Source of the DNA: an uncultured Clostridium sp. | Lineage (GTDB): Bacteria > Bacillota > Clostridia > TANB77 > CAG-508 | NCBI GenBank assembly: GCA_958422985.1 | Contig: CATZPY010000003.1 | Span: 35,529-99,528 of the forward strand | Direction: 5' to 3' | Length of the DNA stretch: 64,000 nt | Part shown: one piece after another, positions 1-8,584 of the stretch | How the letters are laid out: the number at the start of each line of letters is the position of its first letter | Position numbering within the stretch: the first letter of the stretch is position 1 | Made by a program: the position numbers and the translations under genes | The notes under the pieces: model-generated | Database searches by the model: none | The model's input: the letters and a program-made list of their open reading frames with translations, nothing else | What the model was told of the DNA's origin: nothing

Positions 1-838
1 GAAGAGGATAAAGAAATTTTACAAGAACTTTTAGAAGATACAAAGCGTATAAAAAAAGACATAGAAAGTTTGGAAATAAAAACTTTATTATCTGGTAAAT
101 ATGACATGAATAATGCAATTGTTTCTATGCACCCAGGTGCAGGAGGAACAGAATCACAAGATTGGGTAGAAATGTTATATAGAATGTATAGCAGATGGGC
201 TGAAAAACATAACTTCCAACTTAAAGAATTAGATTATCTAGAAGGTGATGAAGCAGGAATTAAAAGTGTTACTTTTTTAGTTAAAGGCGAATATGCTTAT
301 GGATACTTAAAAGGTGAAATGGGTGTACATAGGCTTGTTAGAATTTCACCATTTGATAGTGGAGGAAGAAGACACACATCGTTTGCATCGGTAGAGGTTT
401 TACCAGAAATTGAAGAAGATATACAAATAGATATAAATCCAGACGACTTAAGAATAGATACATACAGAGCCTCTGGCGCAGGTGGGCAACATATAAATAA
501 AACTTCTTCAGCAGTTAGAATAACACATATACCAACAAATATAGTGGTTGCTTGCCAATCAGAACGTTCGCAAATTCAAAACAGAGAAACAGCGATGAAG
601 ATGCTTAAGTCAAAATTGTTTGACTTAAAAGAAAAAGAAAGACAGAAAAATATAACAGACTTAAAGGGAGAGCAAAAGGATATTGCCTGGGGAAGCCAAA
701 TTAGGTCATATGTATTTTGTCCATATACTTTGGTAAAAGACCATAGAACAAATTACGAAATTCGGAAATGTGCAATCTGTTATGGATGGTCAAATAGATG
801 ATTTTATACAAGAATATTTAAAAAAATTTAACAAATAG
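1..838 (+). CDS. prfB: Peptide chain release factor 2, C-terminal part, +1 frame change near the end
   Basis: RF2 recognises UAA/UGA stop codons and triggers peptide release. The gene enters from the left edge already open, so its N-terminus (and the usual autoregulatory frameshift site) lies outside. Visible hallmarks are the stop-codon recognition SPF tripeptide (346-354) and the peptidyl-hydrolysis GGQ motif (481-489), which identify RF2 rather than RF1. The frame read from the start runs to a stop at 799-801 and ends in an unrelated tail ([14 protein letters not shown]). One base after codon ATT (760-762) the next frame reads [19 protein letters not shown] and stops at 836-838, which is the family's conserved C-terminus. 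So one extra base, most simply the C at 763, separates the halves. In the zero frame this base begins a CGG codon. Either a sequence error, a mutation, or a translated +1 shift. Confidence 0.93.
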
Positions 839-978
839 ATATTTTATGTTATAATTATTTGTGCTAATATATTTTTGTAACAATATAAAAAGTTACGAAA
901 AATATTTAGTTTCATATAATATATAGAAGTGATATTTAATTAAATTCATTTCTAACATTACAAAGAAGAGGTGTCAAA

Positions 979-2166
979 ATGGACACAATAGTTTTAAAAT
1001 TTGGAGGGAGTTCAGTTTCAGACAATATAAAATTAAATATTGTAGCTGATAAAATTAAGGAATTTTATAAAGAAAATAATGTAGTAGTTGTAGTATCTGC
1101 TCAAGGAAAAACTACAGATAATTTATTAAAAGAAGCTCACGAGCTTAGTAATGTTCCAAATGAAAGGGAATTAGACACATTACTAAGTAGTGGTGAACAA
1201 ATATCAATGTCTAAACTAAGTATATTACTTAACAGATTAGGATATCCTGCAATTTCACTTACTGGCTGGCAAGCAGGAATATTTACAAGTGAATCAAACC
1301 AGTCAGCAGTTATAGAAAACATAGATACATCAAGAATACAAAAAGAATTAGAAGAAAGAAAAATTGTTATTATAGCAGGTTTTCAAGGTGTAAATTCAAA
1401 AGGAGATATAACAACATTAGGAAGAGGTGGTTCAGATACCACAGCAGTAGCAGTAGCAGCAGCACTAAAAGCAGATAAATGTTATATATTTTCAGATGTG
1501 GATGGTGTATACTCTACAGATCCAAATAAAATACAAGATGCAAAAAAAATATCTGAATTATCATATGAAGAAATGCAAGATATTTCGAACGAAGGTGCTA
1601 AAGTATTGCATAACAGATGTGTAGAAATAGGAAAAAACTTTAATATTCCAATAGTTACAAAATCAACATTTAACAATAGACCAGGAAGTATTATTAATAA
1701 TAAAATAGAAGATACAAAAGTAAAAAGTATTGTAAAAAATGATGATATAATTTTAGTTACTGCAAAACAAGATGTATATACTCCTAGAATAATTAATCGT
1801 ATATACAGAAAATTATTAGAAAACAATATTTTTGTTAATAACATAATAAATAAGAGTGTATCTAATTTAGAAATACAATTTACTATAAAATCATCTGAAT
1901 TTAATAAATTTGAAAATTTAATAACAAATGAATATCCTAGGTTAGATTGTTCTTATAAGAATATAAGTAAGATTTCTATTATAGGTTATGGGATAATGAA
2001 TGATTCTGAAACGATAATGAAAACTATGCAAATATTAGATGCAAACGCTTTAGAAGTCTTAAATATACAAACAAATGAGTCAAAAATAAAAATAATATTT
2101 AGAGAAAAAGTAGAAGATAATATATTAGAACAATTGCATAATGAACTTGTAAACAAAATAAACTAA
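979..2166 (+). CDS. lysC: Aspartate kinase
   Basis: Phosphorylates L-aspartate, the first step towards lysine/diaminopimelate, threonine and methionine. The 395-residue protein opens with the kinase signature KFGGSSV (residues 7-13). It carries GRGGSDTTA around residue 150 and FSDVDGVYSTDP in the nucleotide-binding part, and its last ~130 residues look like the paired ACT regulatory domains of the family. The start is supported by an AAGAGGTG ribosome binding site just upstream. It stands alone between prfB and a peptidase; no lysine riboswitch or T-box fits in the 140 bases before it. In a spore former this enzyme also feeds dipicolinate and peptidoglycan, but which feedback type it is cannot be read here. 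Confidence 0.95.
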   Translation: MDTIVLKFGGSSVSDNIKLNIVADKIKEFYKENNVVVVVSAQGKTTDNLLKEAHELSNVPNERELDTLLSSGEQISMSKLSILLNRLGYPAISLTGWQAGIFTSESNQSAVIENIDTSRIQKELEERKIVIIAGFQGVNSKGDITTLGRGGSDTTAVAVAAALKADKCYIFSDVDGVYSTDPNKIQDAKKISELSYEEMQDISNEGAKVLHNRCVEIGKNFNIPIVTKSTFNNRPGSIINNKIEDTKVKSIVKNDDIILVTAKQDVYTPRIINRIYRKLLENNIFVNNIINKSVSNLEIQFTIKSSEFNKFENLITNEYPRLDCSYKNISKISIIGYGIMNDSETIMKTMQILDANALEVLNIQTNESKIKIIFREKVEDNILEQLHNELVNKIN

Positions 2167-2225
2167 TGAAAATGTGAGAAAGCTGTTTATAGCTAAACAT
2201 TGGGGAGCTTTTTAATAAGAAAAAC

Positions 2226-2265
2226 AAAACCGGGATTTTAAGGACAGTCCCCAAGTCCCGGTTTA
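2226..2265 (+). repeat. Dispersed palindromic repeat, copy A
   Basis: Forty-base imperfect palindrome with an outer stem AAACCGGGA / TCCCGGTTT and an inner GGAC / GTCC pairing. It sits in the lysC-pepC gap just before the pepC ribosome binding site. It is the cleanest of six related copies in this window (others near 4823, 11217, 25398, 40703, 53308). Confidence 0.8.
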
Positions 2266-2282
2266 ATAAAAGGAGGATACAT

Positions 2283-3623
2283 ATGAAAAATATTTCTAAA
2301 GAAAAATTAAAAAAATATGAAAAAGATTTTGCTAATGTTGAAAACAAAGTAATAACTAACACAGTTACAAAAAATGGATTTTTTAAATCTTGCGAAAATT
2401 ATGAAGAAGTAAGAAATTCTAGATATGACTTTTCTGTAAATCTAAAACAAGGAGAAATAACAGATCAAAAAAGAAGTGGAAGATGTTGGATTTTTGCATC
2501 TACAAATTTTATTAGATATTTCTTAATAAAAAAATTAAACATAGTAAATATAGAATTATCACAAAACTATATAGCGTTTTATGACAAACTAGAAAAATGT
2601 AATTATTTTCTAAATAGTATAATAAATACTATAGCTAGACCAACAACAGACAGACATGTAACGTTTTTTCTAGATAATCCTATAAATGATGGTGGACAAT
2701 GGGATATGTTTTTAAACATTATAAAAAAATATGGCATTGTTCCTAAAAGTGCTATGCCAGAAACATATAATTCTTCTAATACATTAGAAATTAATAAAAT
2801 TTTAAAAAGAATCTTAAGAATGTATGCTTATGAATTAAGAGAAGACTACCAAAATAATAAAAGCTTAGAAGAAATAGAAAACAAAAAATTAGAAATGGTA
2901 GAAAAAATTTACAACATATTATGTACAGCATTTGGAAAGCCACCTAAAGAATTCAATTTTGAATATACAAACAAAAAAGATGAATTTTTTAGAGAAAATA
3001 ATATAACACCTATAGAGTTTTATAATAAATATGTAAAAGATTTAAATTTAGAAGATTATATAAGTATTATAAATGCTCCAAATGAAGATAGACCATTCTT
3101 TAAAAAATATACTGTAAATTATGTAGGAAATGTTGCAGAAGGTAATAAAATAACATACTTAAATTTACCAATAGAAAGACTAAAAGAAATGGCAATTGCA
3201 CAGCTTACAGATGGTGTTCCAGTATTTTTTGGAAGTGATGTAGGACAAGAGTCTTCAAGAGATTTAGGAATATTATCACGTTCACTTTATAATATTAATG
3301 AATTAATAAACATAGAAGATAGTATGGATAAAGCAACTAAGCTTGAATATAGAGAAAGTGCAATGACACATGCAATGATGTTTCTAGGAGTAAACTTAGA
3401 TGAAAACTGGAAAGGAAATCGTTGGAAAGTAGAAAACTCATGGGGAAATGCCATGGGGAATAAAGGAATATATCTTTTAACAGATGAATGGTTTAACTCT
3501 TATGTGTATCAGGTTGTAATTAACAAAAAACACCTAAAACCAGAAGAATTAGAGGCATACAATGAAAATAATTACTACATGGAATTAGAGCCATGGGATC
3601 CAATGGGAACATTAGCAGACTAG
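2283..3623 (+). CDS. pepC: Aminopeptidase C (bleomycin hydrolase family cysteine peptidase)
   Basis: Cytoplasmic C1-family aminopeptidase, removing N-terminal residues from peptides. At 446 residues it has the usual family length. The papain-like triad is visible: Cys68 in RSGRCWIFA (with Gln62 before it), His363 in MTHAMMFLGV and Asn385 in VENSWG. No signal peptide. The start is fixed by an AAAGGAGG site seven bases upstream, which lies directly after repeat copy A. The thioredoxin reductase gene follows after ten bases, so pepC, trxB and trxA are probably cotranscribed. Confidence 0.95.
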   Translation: MKNISKEKLKKYEKDFANVENKVITNTVTKNGFFKSCENYEEVRNSRYDFSVNLKQGEITDQKRSGRCWIFASTNFIRYFLIKKLNIVNIELSQNYIAFYDKLEKCNYFLNSIINTIARPTTDRHVTFFLDNPINDGGQWDMFLNIIKKYGIVPKSAMPETYNSSNTLEINKILKRILRMYAYELREDYQNNKSLEEIENKKLEMVEKIYNILCTAFGKPPKEFNFEYTNKKDEFFRENNITPIEFYNKYVKDLNLEDYISIINAPNEDRPFFKKYTVNYVGNVAEGNKITYLNLPIERLKEMAIAQLTDGVPVFFGSDVGQESSRDLGILSRSLYNINELINIEDSMDKATKLEYRESAMTHAMMFLGVNLDENWKGNRWKVENSWGNAMGNKGIYLLTDEWFNSYVYQVVINKKHLKPEELEAYNENNYYMELEPWDPMGTLAD

Positions 3624-3633
3624 GAGAAAATTT

Positions 3634-4497
3634 ATGTATGATTGTATAATAATTGGTAAAGGACCAGCAGGAATAAGTGCAGCAATTTATATTAGTAGGT
3701 CTAACTTAAAAACATTAGTAATAGGAAAAGAAAATACAGCTTTAAATAGAGCTAAAAACATAGAAAACTATTATGGGTTTGAAGATAGCATTTCTGGTGA
3801 AGAACTTTTTAAAAATGGTATTAATCAAGCTAAAAAGCAAAATATAGAAATGAAAAATGATGAAGTAATAGATATAGAATATGCTAATGGAACATATATT
3901 GTAAAAACAGTTAATAGCGAATACGAGACAAGAACAATTGTTCTTGCAACAGGAAAAAGTAGAAAAACTTCTAATATAGAAGGAGAAACTACATTCGAAG
4001 GAAAAGGAATAAGTTATTGTGCAATATGTGATGGTTTCTTTTTTAAAGAAAAGAATGTTGCTGTTATAGGGAATGGCGAATATGCACTTCATGAAGCAGA
4101 AATTTTAAAAAATGTAACAGATAAAGTTACTATTTTTACAAATGGTAGTAAACTACCAGAAAATAGATCTTTAAGTATACAAAATGTTATAGAAGGAACA
4201 ATCGATGCTATAAAAGGAAACACAAAAGTAGAAGCAATTCTTTTAGAAGATAAAAGAAGTATACCTGTAGATGGAATTTTTATTGCACAAGGCATTGCCT
4301 CTAGTGTAGACTTTGCAAAAAAACTTGGAATATTGTTAAAAAATAATGATATTATAGTAAATGAAGATATGGAAACTAATGTACCAGGCATTTATGCAGC
4401 TGGAGATTGCACTGGTGGCTTATTACAAATATGCAAAGCAGTATATGAAGGTGCTAAATGCGGCTTAAGTATTGCTAAAAAAATAAAAAATATATAA
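3634..4497 (+). CDS. trxB: Thioredoxin reductase-like flavoprotein
   Basis: FAD-dependent pyridine nucleotide-disulfide oxidoreductase that reduces thioredoxin, encoded 13 bases downstream. The 287-residue protein has the N-terminal FAD motif GKGPAG, redox-active CAIC (Cys129 and Cys132) followed by DG, and the C-terminal FAD-binding GIYAAGDC. The middle nucleotide-binding region reads VIGNGEYALHEA, and then IFTNGSKLPEN where NADPH-dependent enzymes normally have a basic HRRxxxR stretch. The electron donor may therefore not be NADPH; ferredoxin-dependent clostridial relatives lack that motif too. Function in thioredoxin reduction is well supported by structure and neighbour; the donor is open. 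Confidence 0.88.
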   Translation: MYDCIIIGKGPAGISAAIYISRSNLKTLVIGKENTALNRAKNIENYYGFEDSISGEELFKNGINQAKKQNIEMKNDEVIDIEYANGTYIVKTVNSEYETRTIVLATGKSRKTSNIEGETTFEGKGISYCAICDGFFFKEKNVAVIGNGEYALHEAEILKNVTDKVTIFTNGSKLPENRSLSIQNVIEGTIDAIKGNTKVEAILLEDKRSIPVDGIFIAQGIASSVDFAKKLGILLKNNDIIVNEDMETNVPGIYAAGDCTGGLLQICKAVYEGAKCGLSIAKKIKNI

Positions 4498-4510
4498 GGA
4501 GGTTATTTTT

Positions 4511-4822
4511 ATGAGTAAAGTAATAGAAATAGCAGAAGAAAATTTTGAAGCAGAGGTATTACAATCTGAGTTACCTGTATTAGTAGATTTTTGGGCACCA
4601 TGGTGTGGTCCTTGTAGAATGATGGGACCTATAATAGAAGAACTAGCAGAAGAAAATTTAGAACTAAAAGTTTGCAAACTTAATGTAGACGAAGCTTCAG
4701 ATATAGCAAGAAAATATGAAATAGAAAGTATACCAACTTTAATTTATTTTAATAATGGTATGGCTCTAAAAACTCTTGTAGGATTAAGAACAAAACAAGA
4801 TATATTAAATACAATTAATTAA
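4511..4822 (+). CDS. trxA: Thioredoxin
   Basis: Small cytoplasmic disulfide reductant of 103 residues, the normal family length. The active site WCGPC lies at residues 31-35 within FWAPWCGPCRMM, and the cis-proline segment IPTLIYF is present. A strong AAGGAGG ribosome binding site overlaps the end of trxB, so the reductase and its substrate are translated from one message. The transcript ends at a hairpin around 4870-4900. Confidence 0.97.
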   Translation: MSKVIEIAEENFEAEVLQSELPVLVDFWAPWCGPCRMMGPIIEELAEENLELKVCKLNVDEASDIARKYEIESIPTLIYFNNGMALKTLVGLRTKQDILNTIN

Positions 4823-4865
4823 TAAAACGAGATTGGGGAATGACCATAAAAATCCTAGTCCAATA
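4823..4865 (-). repeat. Dispersed palindromic repeat, copy F (degenerate, inverted)
   Basis: Intergenic sequence between trxA and the following terminator. The reverse strand matches the pattern of the other copies (GGATTTTTATGG, then TCATTCCCCAATCTCG), with several mismatches. It is the most diverged copy. Confidence 0.55.
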
Positions 4866-4869
4866 AAAA

Positions 4870-4903
4870 AAACTACTAGTGTAAAAACTAGTAGTTTAAT
4901 TTT
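4870..4903. terminator. Bidirectional terminator between convergent genes
   Basis: Perfect 11-bp stem AAACTACTAGT / ACTAGTAGTTT with a six-base loop, a T-rich tail on the plus side and an A-run before it. It serves trxA and the minus-strand gene ending at 4903. Confidence 0.8.
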
Positions 4904-5187
4904 TATTTATAAGAAGAATAAATATCTAATAAGCTATTTAATTCACAAATAGAAGGATATTCTTCTTCAGAATACCTACATAAAATTGTAACATACAATT
5001 TTTCTTTGTCACTTAGGAATTTATAACAATTTTCTTTTAAATTAAATAAATTAGTATATGTATAATCTGGCTTAAATATTTTTACTTTGTGCACCAATTT
5101 ATCTTTAATATCTTTTTGCAATGTGTTAATACAATATATGTAATCTTTATTTTTAAAATGTTCTGTAAGTTTTTCTTTATCTACCAT
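4903..5187 (-). CDS. Small hypothetical protein overlapping an upstream gene
   Basis: Unrecognised protein of about 94 residues, acidic/basic mixed and helical-looking, rich in Lys, Tyr and Leu, without membrane segments or known motifs. The open frame could begin upstream at a TTG (5205). The ATG at 5187 is used here because it gives spacing after a GGAG in the upstream gene; ATGs at about 5199 and 5196 are possible. It overlaps the 3' end of the 603-residue gene by about ten bases, so the two are probably translationally coupled and act together. Confidence 0.6.
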   Translation of the reverse strand: MVDKEKLTEHFKNKDYIYCINTLQKDIKDKLVHKVKIFKPDYTYTNLFNLKENCYKFLSDKEKLYVTILCRYSEEEYPSICELNSLLDIYSSYK

Positions 5188-6988
5188 CTCTTTCATCATC
5201 TCCAACAGGTAGCACTTTTACTAATACACCTTCTTTAGTTTTTTCCAAAATAGATCCGGTGTCTAAATTAATATAAGTTTTATGAATTTGCTTGTCTTTT
5301 GGCGATTGCTTTAAATGCGCAGGTGGACAATTTTCATCAGATAAAAATCTAAGATGTCCAACAGTATCTTGATTATATGCTTTATTATTTTTTGAACATT
5401 GTTTAATTGTTTTTTTACTTTTCTTGTTCCATGGCATCATTACATGGGACTTCATTTTTCTATCATTTCGCATATTCCAATCATTAGAGCCAGCATATAT
5501 AGGTACAATTGGGCTTTTAAAATATTCGGTTGCAAACTCTGAAAAAATATGCGATGGAACATGTACATTAACAGGTAATATAGAATTAATATCTACCACA
5601 AAATCTGTAAAATGTTTTAACTCTCCAGAAGTTCCATCTTCAGAAATTTTATCTACTACAACACCATAGTTTCTTTTTTGGCTATTATTTAATTCTAAAA
5701 AACTATAAAGAGATAATGCTATATGAGCTTTAGAACCTTTTAATCTGTGAATAGAATTAGCAAACTGTGAAAATCTTAACATATCGTCTCCAACAGAATT
5801 TCTAGAAGCAGGGAAAACATTAGAAAAGTATTGCTTATATTCTTCACCATAAGATTTTTCCATTTCTTTTTCTAAAGGTTCTAAAGAATAATATCTTCTT
5901 TCAGAATTTTCATCATCATCTAGAACTAATTCACCACTACGTGACATTTCTTCTATTTTATTTTCATTTTCTGTATAATACATTTCTGTTGGATAATAAA
6001 AAAGTTCCATTTTTAATAAGATGTTTTTTAAATCTTCATCTTCTAATGTTGGTGCTTCTGTACCATCTAGAATAAGAGGTTCTAAATTAAATTCGGAAAT
6101 CGCATACATTGCTTTAGAATAGTCCTCTAAGATATGAAAAGCCCTATTAGTATACATTATGTTTATACCGAGTAAGTCTACTGTATCTAGTTGTTTTTGA
6201 ACTCCCTCAGATAGTCCACTAGTTAAACTTGCTTTATCTTGCTTTAATTCCGGAAGTCCAATTTCATCAAATTGTTTATTTGCAAGTGCTAGCCAGTCAT
6301 CTAAATAACCCATGTCATCGAAAAGACTAACTAGTGCTGTATTAGACTCTATTAAATCTTTCTTTATATTTGTTTCAGTATATTTTAAATAAGTTTTCAT
6401 ATATGCAGGAATTCCGTCTGCTAATAGTTCAAAAGCATCTAGATAATGTTTCCTTTGTAGTGCAGGTAAATGACCTACAAGTTTTTCAGCCATTATATGT
6501 TTTTCTTTATTAGTTTTTGTAGAATTTAAAATATCTGAGAACACAGGTCCATAACTATCTTCTACTTGTGAAGCTACTTGTGGATATAAATGCCTCATAA
6601 ATAATACTAAATTTGTTAAATTTTCATCAAAACTATTAGTATGCATAAAAAAATCCCTGTCTGACGAGATATTATTACTTTCTACATATTCTGTAATTTC
6701 AGTATATTTCCTAGGATTTTGAAGTAAGTATAAACAAGCATTATATGCTGTAACTTGGTTTAATATATGTTCATTACAAAAAGAAACTGTTTTTAGCCTA
6801 GAGTTATAATCGTATAATAAAGAATAAAAATCTGGATCTTTCATATCTGGATTTTTAAGTTTTTCTTTTTGAATAAAATCGTAAATTTTACTAATAGTGT
6901 TATTAATATATCTATATTCGAATGGTTTAACATTAGAAACCATTTCTTCTGCTCTACTTATAGCAGATTTAAAAGCCATAAAATGCAT
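5177..6988 (-). CDS. Large hypothetical protein, function unknown
   Basis: A 603-residue soluble protein I do not recognise. It starts at an ATG seven bases after GGAGG. There is no signal peptide or membrane helix. The N-terminal two-thirds look helical. The C-terminal part includes a segment (around residues 440-500) reminiscent of small-strand enzymes such as SHIFVVDINSIL-like stretches, but nothing diagnostic. A basic KKSKKTIKQCSKNNK patch lies near residue 530. Codon use resembles the neighbours, so it is not an obvious recent import. It is divergent from mnmA and followed by an overlapping small gene. I assign no function. Confidence 0.8.
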   Translation of the reverse strand: MHFMAFKSAISRAEEMVSNVKPFEYRYINNTISKIYDFIQKEKLKNPDMKDPDFYSLLYDYNSRLKTVSFCNEHILNQVTAYNACLYLLQNPRKYTEITEYVESNNISSDRDFFMHTNSFDENLTNLVLFMRHLYPQVASQVEDSYGPVFSDILNSTKTNKEKHIMAEKLVGHLPALQRKHYLDAFELLADGIPAYMKTYLKYTETNIKKDLIESNTALVSLFDDMGYLDDWLALANKQFDEIGLPELKQDKASLTSGLSEGVQKQLDTVDLLGINIMYTNRAFHILEDYSKAMYAISEFNLEPLILDGTEAPTLEDEDLKNILLKMELFYYPTEMYYTENENKIEEMSRSGELVLDDDENSERRYYSLEPLEKEMEKSYGEEYKQYFSNVFPASRNSVGDDMLRFSQFANSIHRLKGSKAHIALSLYSFLELNNSQKRNYGVVVDKISEDGTSGELKHFTDFVVDINSILPVNVHVPSHIFSEFATEYFKSPIVPIYAGSNDWNMRNDRKMKSHVMMPWNKKSKKTIKQCSKNNKAYNQDTVGHLRFLSDENCPPAHLKQSPKDKQIHKTYINLDTGSILEKTKEGVLVKVLPVGDDERDGR

Positions 6989-7101
6989 AAGTAATCCTCC
7001 TTAATGATTAACATAAATATTATACTATATTTTAAGCTTTTACACAATACCTTTACTAAATTATGGTATATATGTTAAAATATCACCATAGGAGAGATAA
7101 T

Positions 7102-8142
7102 ATGAAAAAAAGAAGAGTTTTATTAGGTATGAGTGGAGGTGTAGATAGTAGTGTTTCTGCACTATTACTAAAAAATGAAGGTTATGAAGTAATTGGTGTT
7201 ACTTTGTCACTATCTAATTATACAGATGCAAAAGATGCAAAAGAAGTATGTGATAAAATTGGAATAGAACATATTTCTATAGATATGCAAGAAAGTTTTA
7301 AAAAGTATGTAATTAATAATTTTATAGATTGCTATTCTAAAGCACTTACACCTAATCCTTGTATAGAATGTAATAGAAAATTAAAATTTGGAGAAATGTA
7401 TAAAAAGGCTAAAGAGCTAAATTGTGATTTTTTAGCAACAGGTCATTACGCTAAAACAGAATATGATAGCAACTATAATCAATTTGTTTTAAGAAAATGT
7501 TTAAATGAAAATAAAGACCAATCATATGTATTATATACAATGAAAGAAGAAATATTAGACAAAGTACTATTCCCATTAGGTAATTTTAAATCTAAAGAGG
7601 AAATAAGAAAAATAGCCAAAGAAAACAATTTAGTAAATGTAGCTAATAAGCCAGATAGTGAAGATATTTGTTTTATTCCAGATGGTAACTATAAGAGGTT
7701 TTTAGAAAATAACGGAAATATTAAACCTAAACCAGGTAATATAGTAATGAATGATGGAACTATCTTAGGAAAGCATAGCGGACTATATAATTATACAATT
7801 GGGCAAAGAAAAGGAATGGGTATATCATATAAAGAACCATTATTCGTAATAGGTTTTAATATAAATAAAAATGAATTAATTGTTGGTACTATGAAAGATG
7901 CTTTTAAGAAGGAAGCAATTATAAATAATGTAAACATATTAATTAAAGATATTAATATAGAAAATTTAAGGGTAGCAGTTAAAACTAGATATAGTAAAAA
8001 AGCATCTTTTGCAAGATTAAATATTATAAATGAAGATAAGATAAAAATTAATTTTGAAGAACCAGAGAAATCTTTAACACCAGGTCAATCAGCAGTATTT
8101 TATTTAGATGATATTGTAGTAGGTGGCGGAATTATAGAATAG
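7102..8142 (+). CDS. mnmA: tRNA-specific 2-thiouridylase MnmA
   Basis: Adenylates and thiolates U34 of Lys, Glu and Gln tRNAs. The protein begins with the PP-loop ATP site MSGGVDSSVSALLL. It carries the catalytic pair of cysteines in TPNPCIECN and EDICFIPDG, and the tRNA-recognition segment KDQSYVLYT, and ends in the typical beta-barrel domain. The ATG at 7102 is chosen because GGAGAG lies directly before it; an upstream in-frame start at 7063 would add 13 residues ahead of the PP-loop that the family lacks. The final length is 346 residues, typical. A GNAT gene follows closely. Confidence 0.95.
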   Translation: MKKRRVLLGMSGGVDSSVSALLLKNEGYEVIGVTLSLSNYTDAKDAKEVCDKIGIEHISIDMQESFKKYVINNFIDCYSKALTPNPCIECNRKLKFGEMYKKAKELNCDFLATGHYAKTEYDSNYNQFVLRKCLNENKDQSYVLYTMKEEILDKVLFPLGNFKSKEEIRKIAKENNLVNVANKPDSEDICFIPDGNYKRFLENNGNIKPKPGNIVMNDGTILGKHSGLYNYTIGQRKGMGISYKEPLFVIGFNINKNELIVGTMKDAFKKEAIINNVNILIKDINIENLRVAVKTRYSKKASFARLNIINEDKIKINFEEPEKSLTPGQSAVFYLDDIVVGGGIIE

Positions 8143-8161
8143 TAAGAAAGAGGGAATACAT

Positions 8162-8581
8162 ATGATTAGAGAAGCTATTATAAGTGATTATGAAATAATA
8201 GAAAAAATTATTAGTGATAATTATGAATTTAAATTACTAGAAGAGGAAACGAATACTATAAGAGAAGCATTAACTAATTATAATAAAGTAGTTTATATAG
8301 ATTATGAAAATGAGATTCCTGTTGCATATGCACAATGTTCATTAAAAAATGATACTAATGTAGTAGGATACTTAGAAAAAATTTATATAAAACATAATTA
8401 TCGAAATAAAGGAATTGATAAGAAATTGTTAAATAAATGTGAAGAATGGGCAAAAATTAAGGGATGCGAGAAATTTACTGCAAGTTGTAATTTATCGGAT
8501 GAATCACTAATGAATTTATTTAATCATTTAGGTTTTTCTGAAACAGATAAAATAGCTTATTTTTCTAAGGAGCTTGATTAG
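8162..8581 (+). CDS. GNAT family N-acetyltransferase
   Basis: Small acetyl-CoA-dependent acyltransferase of 139 residues. The fold is recognisable from the N-terminal IREAIISDYE, the central strand YLEKIYIKHNYRNKGIDKKLL (acetyl-CoA pyrophosphate loop, here R-N-K-G-I) and the C-terminal LFNHLGFSETDKIAYF. The substrate cannot be inferred. It lies between mnmA and a penicillin-binding protein, with AAGAGGG as ribosome binding site, and its own 3' end supplies the AAGGAG for the next gene. Confidence 0.85.
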   Translation: MIREAIISDYEIIEKIISDNYEFKLLEEETNTIREALTNYNKVVYIDYENEIPVAYAQCSLKNDTNVVGYLEKIYIKHNYRNKGIDKKLLNKCEEWAKIKGCEKFTASCNLSDESLMNLFNHLGFSETDKIAYFSKELD

Positions 8582-8584
8582 TAT

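Noticed and set aside
70..801. Taking the TTG at 70 as the start of prfB
   Set aside because: The frame is open from base 1 with family-like sequence, so the gene starts outside the window.
839..978. Lysine riboswitch or T-box before lysC
   Set aside because: Too short and lacks the conserved elements; only a TATAAT (915-920) without a convincing -35 is seen.
7063..7101. Earlier start for mnmA
   Set aside because: Would place 13 residues before the PP-loop and ignores the ribosome site before 7102.
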